Shown: positions 17,461 through 23,970 of the stretch, piece by piece
Layout of the letters: each line of letters starts with the position of its first letter
How positions within the stretch are numbered: the stretch's first letter is position 1
Source: Corynebacterium freneyi
GTDB taxonomy: Bacteria; Actinomycetota; Actinomycetes; Mycobacteriales; Mycobacteriaceae
Length of the DNA stretch: 64,000 nt
Direction of reading: 5' to 3'
Assembly (NCBI RefSeq): GCF_030408835.1
Contig: NZ_CP047357.1
Location: forward strand, 992,001 to 1,056,000
Position numbers and translations under genes: made by a program
Notes under the pieces: generated by a model
Databases searched by the model: none
Seen by the model: the letters and a program-made list of their open reading frames with translations, nothing else
What the model was told of the DNA's origin: nothing

Positions 17461-18219
17461 ATGGGTGTGGGTGGTAAGCGGCCGGATGAGGTCGAGTGGT
17501 GGCGTCTTGAACATCATCCGGGCACCAAGAGGGTTAATGGAGTAGAGCGTCGGATCGCGTCGTACCTCTACCGAAACGTTGAAGTTGGCGAGAAGTTCAC
17601 TACGGATGAGCTGCGCCGAAAGATCACGGTTGCCGGTGAGCGGAACTCGGATGAGCACTTCCAGCGGAGGCTGCGTGAATTGCGTAAAGACGGCTGGATT
17701 TTGCCCACCCAGAAGGAGCTGGCCAGCCTCGGACCGGGGGAGTATCTGGTGCAGCAAAAAGGCTGGGCCCCTGAGCTTGGCCCTCGCCCCAGAAAGGAGC
17801 TGATTTCCAACGCGGTACGAAACGCGGTGTTCGCTAGGGATGGCTTCACTTGCCAGTTGTGCGGTGAGCGAGCCGGTGATGTCTACGCTGATGATCCAGC
17901 AAGTACAGTGCGTTTGACGGTTGGCCATATCGCTGCCCAGGCGCACGGTGGCAGCAACTCGATGGAAAACCTGCGTGCTGAGTGCTCCCGCTGCAACGAG
18001 ACTAAGCGTGATGAAGGTCAAGCTCCGGAGCACGTCGGCCACATTTGGTCGTCTGCGGTGAACCTCCCGCTGAAGGACAAGAAGGTGCTTCTTTCGTGGC
18101 TCCTGTCTGGTGCGCGCCCCCGTGACAAGGTCGAACAAATCTATGTGCGAACGCGGCTGCTCAGTGCGGAGGACCGTCAGCGTGTCATCGAGAAACTGCG
18201 TGCAGCGACGGAAAAGTAA
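17461..18219 (+). CDS. Winged-helix HNH endonuclease in the R-M locus
   Basis: This 252-residue protein has an N-terminal region of about residues 25-95 resembling a winged helix (ERRIASYLYRNVEVG, then FTTDELRRKI, HFQRRLRELRKDGWI). A C-terminal HNH nuclease follows: CQLC at 131-134, catalytic-type GHI (His156) with an Asn at 170 (MENL), and CSRC at 175-178. The two Cys pairs should hold a structural zinc. HNH proteins with this layout act as restriction enzymes or DNA nickases. Here it sits between a vsr remnant and a NaeI-like endonuclease, so it may be an additional nuclease of the system. The start at 17461 has a strong ribosome-binding site. Confidence 0.8.
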   Translation: MGVGGKRPDEVEWWRLEHHPGTKRVNGVERRIASYLYRNVEVGEKFTTDELRRKITVAGERNSDEHFQRRLRELRKDGWILPTQKELASLGPGEYLVQQKGWAPELGPRPRKELISNAVRNAVFARDGFTCQLCGERAGDVYADDPASTVRLTVGHIAAQAHGGSNSMENLRAECSRCNETKRDEGQAPEHVGHIWSSAVNLPLKDKKVLLSWLLSGARPRDKVEQIYVRTRLLSAEDRQRVIEKLRAATEK

Positions 18220-18299
18220 CTCGACATCGTGTGGGATCGTCCTTGGTAGATCGGAGCCTTTGAATGTGCCCTCATCAGAACAGGAGATACTCGAAGGAC

Positions 18300-19235
18300 A
18301 TGGTTGGAACGTGCGGTAGTGGAGACCAGGATCTCCTGCGGGTGCGGGATCTGATTCTCAAAGCGGATCCTGATGGGACACGGTTCGCTCAGACTTTTCG
18401 GTCGTCGTATGACCGGCTCTATAACGGGCAGTGGACCGGCCGCTACTCGTGGGATCAGCTCTACAAGACCGAAAAGACGCACTTCGGCACGCTGATTGAG
18501 ATCGCCATCCGCCAGGAGTTCGACGACATCATCGATGACGGTGTCCAGGACCATCTCGACTACCGCATCTCCGGTGTCGATGTCGACTGCAAGTTCTCGA
18601 TGGGCAAGGCCCAGTGGATGATCCCTGTGGAATGTGTCGGTGAGATCATCATTGGACTTCATGCTTCGGATGAAGCCTCTACATGGAGCTTGTGTGTCGA
18701 GCGGGCGACCGAGGATCGGTTGACGCAAGGTGGCAATCGCGACCGCAAGCGGTCTTTCACGAAGGCGGCTAAGGCAGACATTCAATGGCTTTTCGAAGAT
18801 GCGGCGTTGCCGGTCAACCGGTTGCTTCATCTTCCTCAGCCTGACCGAGACGCGATCTTCGAGCCACGGTCCGGCCAAAAACGAGTGTGTGAGCTTTTTC
18901 GGCGGACACTCGGCTTGACCGTTAACCGGGAGTCCATTGCCGCTGTGGCGGAGCAAAAGGACTACATGAAGCGTGTCCGGGGCAACGGTGGTGCCCGGGG
19001 GCTGCTTCAGTCGGAGGGGATCGTTGTGCTTTCGGGGAAGTACCGGAACCAGGCCAGTATTGTCGAGCAACTCGTGGGGGAGCAGCTTATGCCGGAAGAG
19101 TTGATGTCGCTGAGGCTCGTCCCCGCGGCGGCCAGCGATCCGGAGCCGCGGGTTGAGATCAGTGGGGGCTGGTGGCGGGTGGCACATCCGGGAGACCCTG
19201 TGGTGGCGGCACCTGTCGTGCGAGATGCGACGTAG
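18300..19235 (+). CDS. NaeI-family type II restriction endonuclease
   Basis: This 311-residue protein matches what I recall of R.NaeI (317 residues) over its length: RVRDLILKADPDG, then YDRLYNGQWTGRY, WDQLYKTEKTHFGTLIEI, DYRISGVDVDCKFSM, FMKRVRG-like YMKRVRGNGGAR, and an end HPGDPVVAAPVV. The catalytic set of NaeI (Glu, Asp, Asp, Lys) appears as Glu67, Asp87, Asp96 and Lys98. NaeI is a type IIE enzyme that cuts GCCGGC and needs a second copy of the site bound in a C-terminal DNA-binding domain. The same specificity is likely but unproven. The start is uncertain; an in-frame ATG lies 12 codons upstream. Confidence 0.9.
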   Translation: MVGTCGSGDQDLLRVRDLILKADPDGTRFAQTFRSSYDRLYNGQWTGRYSWDQLYKTEKTHFGTLIEIAIRQEFDDIIDDGVQDHLDYRISGVDVDCKFSMGKAQWMIPVECVGEIIIGLHASDEASTWSLCVERATEDRLTQGGNRDRKRSFTKAAKADIQWLFEDAALPVNRLLHLPQPDRDAIFEPRSGQKRVCELFRRTLGLTVNRESIAAVAEQKDYMKRVRGNGGARGLLQSEGIVVLSGKYRNQASIVEQLVGEQLMPEELMSLRLVPAAASDPEPRVEISGGWWRVAHPGDPVVAAPVVRDAT

Positions 19236-19271
19236 GGATCTCTGCGAGACGCTGCTAGTCTGGCTTGCGTC

Positions 19272-19301
19272 TTCGAACATGAGGTCGCACTAGTGTTCGA
19301 A
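19272..19301. promoter_or_regulatory. Inverted repeat TTCGAACA / TGTTCGAA upstream of the methyltransferase gene
   Basis: Two 8-bp arms (19272-19279 and 19294-19301) flank a 14-bp centre. The repeat lies just upstream of a TAGGAT -10 candidate at 19330-19335. Its position suits control of methyltransferase expression, which R-M systems commonly regulate. Confidence 0.5.
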
Positions 19302-19329
19302 TGGCTCGTCTGTGGTCCGACGGGCTACA

Positions 19330-19335
19330 TAGGAT
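19330..19335 (+). promoter_or_regulatory. Putative -10 of the methyltransferase gene
   Basis: TAGGAT is a strong TANNNT match about 50 bases before the GTG start, giving the methyltransferase its own promoter separate from the endonuclease gene. Confidence 0.45.
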
Positions 19336-19386
19336 GCGCGTCAGGCGTCGGTTTGGCGCCTGGAACCAGTCCAGGAGGATTGTGGC

Positions 19387-20349
19387 GTGAGTGAACTTGT
19401 CTCGTTGGAGATTTGCGCGGGTGCCGGTGGGCAGGCGCTTGGTCTGGAGCAAGCTGGTTTCCGGCATGTCGGAGCCGTTGAAAATGATGAGCATGCATGC
19501 CAGACCTTACGTATCAACCGTGACCACGATGGGTTGGAACCCGAGCACCGCTGGAACGTCATGGAAATGGATGTCCATGACCTCGATGGTCGCGACTACC
19601 AGGGCATTGATCTCTTTGCCGGCGGAGTCCCTTGCCCACCGTTCTCTATCGCGGGCAAGCAGCTAGGTGCCGACGATGAGCGAGACCTCTTCCCCAAGGC
19701 GCTCGAGATCGTTGCCGATGCCCGGCCGCGTGCGGTTCTGCTGGAGAACGTTCGAGGCCTTTCACAGCCGCGCTTCGCGTCATACCGAAAGCAGATCCTC
19801 GACCGTCTTCATGAGTTGGGTTACTACACCGAATGGCACCTGATCCATGCTGCTGAACATGGTGTCGCGCAGCTGCGGCCTCGATTTGTGCTCGTAGCGG
19901 TCGAGCAGAAGTACCAGGGAGGCTTCATCTGGCCAGAAGCCAACCCGAACCCGCCAACCGTGGGTGAGGTTCTCAGGGATCAGATGGCTTCGAATGGTTG
20001 GCCAGGAGCTGACGCGTGGGCGGAACGTGCTGATGGGATTGGGCCGACGCTTGTTGGCGGTTCCAAGAAGCATGGCGGTCCTGATGTGGGCCCGACCCGT
20101 GCCCGCCAAGGGTGGGCCAAGCTCGGCGTCAAGGGCAGCTCGATCGCGGAAGAAGCGCCGGCGCCGGACTTTCCGCTTGATGAGATGCCCCGTCTTACTG
20201 TCAAGATGGGGGCATTGATTCAAGGCTTCCCGCCAGAGTGGGAGTTCTATGGCCGGAAGACTGCCGCCTGGCGTCAGGTTGGAAACGCCTTTCCGCCGCC
20301 GGTTGCGCGAGCACTGGGTGGGAGCATTGCTCGGGCTTTGGGGCAATAG
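19387..20349 (+). CDS. DNA (cytosine-5-)methyltransferase, NaeI-type
   Basis: This 320-residue enzyme has the ordered motifs of 5-methylcytosine methyltransferases: SAM-binding motif I (LEICAGAGGQALGLEQAG), motif IV GGVPCPPFS with catalytic Cys83, motif VI (VLLENVRGL), motif VIII (QLRPRFVLVAV), a target-recognition region, and C-terminal motifs (RLTVKMGALIQGFP, then RQVGNAFPPPVARALG). PCP replaces the more common PCQ. It should methylate the same site the adjacent NaeI-like enzyme cuts, protecting the chromosome. GTG start with AGGAGG 8 bases upstream. Confidence 0.94.
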   Translation: MSELVSLEICAGAGGQALGLEQAGFRHVGAVENDEHACQTLRINRDHDGLEPEHRWNVMEMDVHDLDGRDYQGIDLFAGGVPCPPFSIAGKQLGADDERDLFPKALEIVADARPRAVLLENVRGLSQPRFASYRKQILDRLHELGYYTEWHLIHAAEHGVAQLRPRFVLVAVEQKYQGGFIWPEANPNPPTVGEVLRDQMASNGWPGADAWAERADGIGPTLVGGSKKHGGPDVGPTRARQGWAKLGVKGSSIAEEAPAPDFPLDEMPRLTVKMGALIQGFPPEWEFYGRKTAAWRQVGNAFPPPVARALGGSIARALGQ

Positions 20350-20391
20350 TGCCGTTGGTCGCCGTTGGCAGATGGAAAGTGGGGAGAAATT

Positions 20392-20975
20392 GTGAACGCG
20401 ATTGAGGCGTTGGGCGCTTTGTCCTCTATTGCAACGACAATCGCGGCGATAGCGGCGGTTGTTTCCCTTCGCCTCATGGCTCGTGACTCCTGGGACCGTT
20501 CAAAGCCATATGTCTATGCGCAGCCGGTTCCGGGACTTTGGGGCGGGGGTCAGCAGATCTCCGCGTAGTCAATCATGGCCAGAGTCTGGCTCGGGACGTA
20601 AGGATAGAGCTCAAAGACTTTGATTGGAGTGATTTGGGAGAAGATCACGTCTTGAAGGCGCTCGACAAGGGGGTGCGGGGCAAGAAAGTCGACCTTCCGC
20701 CGGGTGCAGCTCTTCGGTTTATGTGGCGACATATTTCCAAAGAAGGAGTTCGGTATGGCATGCCCGATGAGCAATGGGTAGCTATTCGATATGTTGATGT
20801 TCGCGGGAAGTGTCACTCGGAAAAGTACTTGATATCCAACTTGATGGCGAAGGCTATGCCTGCGCCTATCCAAGGTGCAGAGCGGACTTCTGGAGAAAAA
20901 GGCGTGAGAGAAATTGCGAATATCTCACTTGCGATCCGAGCGCTAAATAATCATGTTGGAGAGCTGCGCAGATAG
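20392..20975 (+). pseudogene. Membrane-anchored hypothetical protein, split by a frameshift
   Basis: Two overlapping frames read as one protein of about 194 residues. The first part, from GTG 20392, has a single membrane helix (SSIATTIAAIAAVVSLRLMA) and ends PYVYAQPVPGLWG. The second continues SADLRVVNHGQSLARDVRIEL to the stop at 20975. Adding one G to the G5 run at 20545-20549 joins them without a stop. A sequencing error in this run cannot be excluded. The soluble part resembles widespread actinobacterial proteins of unknown role. It closes the low-GC island. Confidence 0.6.
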
Positions 20976-20986
20976 CGAGGCGCCCC

Positions 20987-22267
20987 CTACTCCGGCAGCA
21001 CCTCCCGCAGGACGCGGAGGGTGTTGCCGCCCATGATCTTCGCGATGTCCTCGTCGGAGTACCCGCGGTCCATCAGTTCTTGGGTGATCACGGCCAGCTG
21101 GGAGGTGTCCCACGGCACCTCCACCGACCCGTCGAAGTCGGAGCCCAGCGCCGCGGCGTCGATGCCGGCGACGTCCACCACATGGTCGATGGCGTCGACG
21201 ACCGGCCCGGTGCCCAGGCCGCACACCGCGTCCTCCCAATAACCGATGCCGATCACGCCACCGGTATCGGCGATGCCCCGGATCTGCTCGTCGGTCAAAT
21301 TCCGGTTCACGTCGCACGTCGCCCGCACGCCGCCATGCGAGTACACCAGAGGGGCGTCGGCAAGCTCGATCATGTCCGCCATCGCAGCCGGGCTGGCATG
21401 CGCCAAATCCACGGCCATGCCCAGCTCCTGCATCTCGGCGAACACCTCACGGCCCAAATCCGTCAAACCCCCGCGATCCACGCCATGCATCGACCCGGCG
21501 ACCTCGTTGTCGAAGAAATGCGTGAACCCCGCCATCCGCGCACCCGCGTCATACAGGCGCCGCAGGTTCGACCCGTCGCCCTCCAGATTGTGCAGTCCCT
21601 CCAAGGCATACAGCGCGCCGATCACGTCCCCGCCGGCCTCGCGCTCGGCCACCAGCGCGTCCAACTCGCCCTTGGTCCGCACCCACTGCAGCTGCCCATC
21701 CGAGCCCTCGACCGCACGATCCAGCTTCTCCGCGTGATACATTGACCGCTCGAACAACGACCCCCATGTCCGCGGCGGCTGCAACTGCGCCGCCACCAGG
21801 GGAGTGATGTTGTCCGTCTCATCCGTGTTGCCGTCCAGGTTCTGCCCCCGCGGCGACTGCGTCACCGACGCGAACACCTGCAACGCCACATTGCCCTCCC
21901 GCAGACGCGGCACATCCACGTGCCCGCGCTCGCCGCGATCCAGAATCGACCGCTTCCACAGCAACGCATCCGAATGCATGTCGGCGATCAGCAGACCGTC
22001 ATGCAGTTCCAGGGCCTGCGGCGACGGTTCCTTCAGCGCCACCTCCGCCACGGGGTTCCTCTGCTTTTCGACGATCCCCGGCCCCACCGCCAACACCCCC
22101 GCAGCGATGACGCCCAACCCCACGACGACCGCGCCGCCGATCTTCAGGCCACGCCGCTTCTTGCGGGGCTTGCCGGACTCGGTTTGGCCGACCTCCACTC
22201 CCTTCGCCCCGGCCGGTGCCTCGGCAGCGTCCGATGCGTCCGTCCGTCCTCGCTTAGTCGCATTCAT
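20987..22267 (-). CDS. Membrane-anchored M19 dipeptidase
   Basis: This 426-residue protein is a renal-dipeptidase-type (M19) metallopeptidase that would cleave dipeptides, possibly with D-residues, outside the membrane. A basic cytoplasmic stretch (KPRKKRRGLKIGG) and one membrane helix precede the catalytic domain. Zinc-site motifs are intact: ADMHSDALLW, a bridging Glu in YALEGLHN, VDLAHAS, VYSHGG and GSDFDGSVEVP. The start is placed at ATG 22267; a longer frame upstream has no support. The gene is divergent from the MFS transporter gene. Confidence 0.88.
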   Translation of the reverse strand: MNATKRGRTDASDAAEAPAGAKGVEVGQTESGKPRKKRRGLKIGGAVVVGLGVIAAGVLAVGPGIVEKQRNPVAEVALKEPSPQALELHDGLLIADMHSDALLWKRSILDRGERGHVDVPRLREGNVALQVFASVTQSPRGQNLDGNTDETDNITPLVAAQLQPPRTWGSLFERSMYHAEKLDRAVEGSDGQLQWVRTKGELDALVAEREAGGDVIGALYALEGLHNLEGDGSNLRRLYDAGARMAGFTHFFDNEVAGSMHGVDRGGLTDLGREVFAEMQELGMAVDLAHASPAAMADMIELADAPLVYSHGGVRATCDVNRNLTDEQIRGIADTGGVIGIGYWEDAVCGLGTGPVVDAIDHVVDVAGIDAAALGSDFDGSVEVPWDTSQLAVITQELMDRGYSDEDIAKIMGGNTLRVLREVLPE

Positions 22268-22380
22268 GTTTGACACGCTAACTGAATTCCCGACCGTTGT
22301 GGCGTGGATCACGTCACTTCTTCGGGGAGAAACGCGACCGCCACGGGGGACCGACGCGGCCGAACCTCGACGACATAGAC

Positions 22381-22423
22381 GTCGTCAAGCAAAAACGGCC
22401 CGTTTTGACCCCGGGTCTATGGT
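22381..22423 (+). promoter_or_regulatory. Promoter region of the MFS gene with motif copy and small palindrome
   Basis: A copy of GTCGTCAAGC (22381-22390) runs into AAAACGG-C-CCGTTTT. TATGGT at 22418-22423 ends 6 bases before the ATG, the spacing of a leaderless transcript. Confidence 0.4.
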
Positions 22424-22429
22424 GGACAC

Positions 22430-23671
22430 ATGCAACAAAACCGTGGCCGCGCCGCTGCCACGCGCCACACGAAAACCCCGATCCCGCACGAAATCTGGGT
22501 ACTGGTCAGCGCGGCGTTCATCATCGCCCTCGGCTTCGGCCTCATCGCCCCCGTTTTGCCCCAATACGCCCGCAGCTTCGACGTCTCCGTCTTCGCCGCC
22601 AGCTTCGTAGTCAGCTCGTTTTCCATCTTCCGGCTCATCTTCGCGCCGACGTCCGGACGGCTCGTGGACAAGGCCGGGTACCGCCGCACCTACCTCGCCG
22701 GCCTGACCATCGTCGCCGTGTCCACCCTGCTCGTCGCCACCGCCTGGGACTACTGGTCCCTGCTGGCGTTCCGCGCACTCGGCGGCATCGGCTCGACGAT
22801 GTTCACCGTCTCGGCGATGGGCCTGATCGTGCGCATGGCGCCACCGAACATCCGCGGCAAATGCTCGTCGGCCTACGGATCGGCGTTCCTCCTCGGCAAC
22901 GTGTTCGGCCCCCTGCTCGGCGCCGCCATGGCCCCCTGGGGCATGCGCACGCCCTTCTACATCTACGGATTCGCCCTGGTCGTGGCTACGCTCATCGTGG
23001 CCGTGCGGCTCAACCCCGAGGCGCTGCGGCAGAAGGTGCCCGTGCGCACCACCCCCGTCATGCGCTTCCGCGACGCCTGGCGCGACTCCGCCTACCGCGC
23101 CGCCCTGGTGTCCGGCTTCGCAAACGGCTGGTCCAACTTCGGCGTCCGCGTCGCCATCGTCCCCCTTTACGCCGCCGCCACCTTCGTCCACGGCGCAGCG
23201 GTGGCGGGCCTCGCGCTGACCGCCTTCGCCGTCGGCAACGTCATCGCCCTGCAGTTCTCCGGCTCGCTGTCCGACCGCATCGGGCGGAGGCCCCTCATCT
23301 TCGCCGGGCTCGCCGTCAACGGCCTGTTCACCGGGCTCATCGGCTTCATGCACGGCGACGTCACCCTGCTCGCCGTGTCGGCGGCGGCCGGCTTCGGCGC
23401 AGGCATGATCAACCCCGTGCAGCAGGCGGTGCTTGCCGACGTCATCGGCTCCGACCGACAGGGCGGCAAGGTCCTGGCGAACTACCAGATGGCCCAGGAC
23501 CTCGGCGCGATCTCCGGGCCGCTGGTCGTCGGACTCATCGTCGACCTCGCCGGCTACCGCGCGGGATTCGTCGCATGCGGGATCATCACCGGCATCGCGC
23601 TGCTGGTCTGGCTTGGCGGGCGCGAGACGCTCGGGCGCGTGCCCACCTCCGCCAAACCGGCAGGGGAGTAG
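22430..23671 (+). CDS. Major facilitator superfamily transporter
   Basis: This 413-residue protein has about 12 membrane helices and MFS loop motifs: GRLVDKAGYRR between helices 2 and 3, the matching GSLSDRIGRRPLIF in the second half, and FRALGGIGSTMF. An extra motif NVFGPLLGAAMAPWG resembles motif C of drug/proton antiporters. It is probably a drug or small-molecule exporter; the substrate is not identifiable. The gene is divergent from the dipeptidase gene and is followed by the 62-bp hairpin array. Confidence 0.88.
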   Translation: MQQNRGRAAATRHTKTPIPHEIWVLVSAAFIIALGFGLIAPVLPQYARSFDVSVFAASFVVSSFSIFRLIFAPTSGRLVDKAGYRRTYLAGLTIVAVSTLLVATAWDYWSLLAFRALGGIGSTMFTVSAMGLIVRMAPPNIRGKCSSAYGSAFLLGNVFGPLLGAAMAPWGMRTPFYIYGFALVVATLIVAVRLNPEALRQKVPVRTTPVMRFRDAWRDSAYRAALVSGFANGWSNFGVRVAIVPLYAAATFVHGAAVAGLALTAFAVGNVIALQFSGSLSDRIGRRPLIFAGLAVNGLFTGLIGFMHGDVTLLAVSAAAGFGAGMINPVQQAVLADVIGSDRQGGKVLANYQMAQDLGAISGPLVVGLIVDLAGYRAGFVACGIITGIALLVWLGGRETLGRVPTSAKPAGE

Positions 23672-23685
23672 GGGCGGCGGACTTC

Positions 23686-23867
23686 GACGAGTGTGCGCTG
23701 GAGGGCGTGAGGTGCACACTCGTCAGATGTGCAGCCCCCGGCCCGTTGACGAGTGTGCGCTGGAGGGCGTGTGGTGCACACTCGTCAGATGTGCAGCCCC
23801 CGGCCCGTTGACGAATGTGCACTGGAGGGCGTGTGGTGCACACTCGTCAGATGTGCAGCCCCCGGCC
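23686..23867. repeat. Three tandem 62-bp units, each forming a hairpin
   Basis: Units begin at 23686, 23748 and 23810 and are nearly identical. Each contains GACGAGTGTGC and GCACACTCGTC, an 11-bp inverted repeat around a 17-nt loop (one mismatch in unit 3), followed by AGATGTGCAGCCCCCGGCC. There are no unique spacers, so it is not a CRISPR array. It may act as a multiple terminator or RNA structure downstream of the MFS gene. Confidence 0.88.
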
Positions 23868-23954
23868 ACCGCGTGAGCGCCGACCATGGTCGCCGTCGAA
23901 GTGACCTCCGCCACCGTTGGGTCGAGTTAATCGCGTTTTGGCATGTAGAACGGG

Positions 23955-23960
23955 TAACGT
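23955..23960 (+). promoter_or_regulatory. Putative -10 of the DEAD-box helicase gene
   Basis: TAACGT ends 10 bases before the ATG at 23971, predicting a very short leader. Confidence 0.35.
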
Positions 23961-23970
23961 GGCTCGGGCA

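Noticed and set aside
23686-23867. Possible CRISPR array
   Set aside because: Units are contiguous and identical with no unique spacers, and no cas genes are present in the window.
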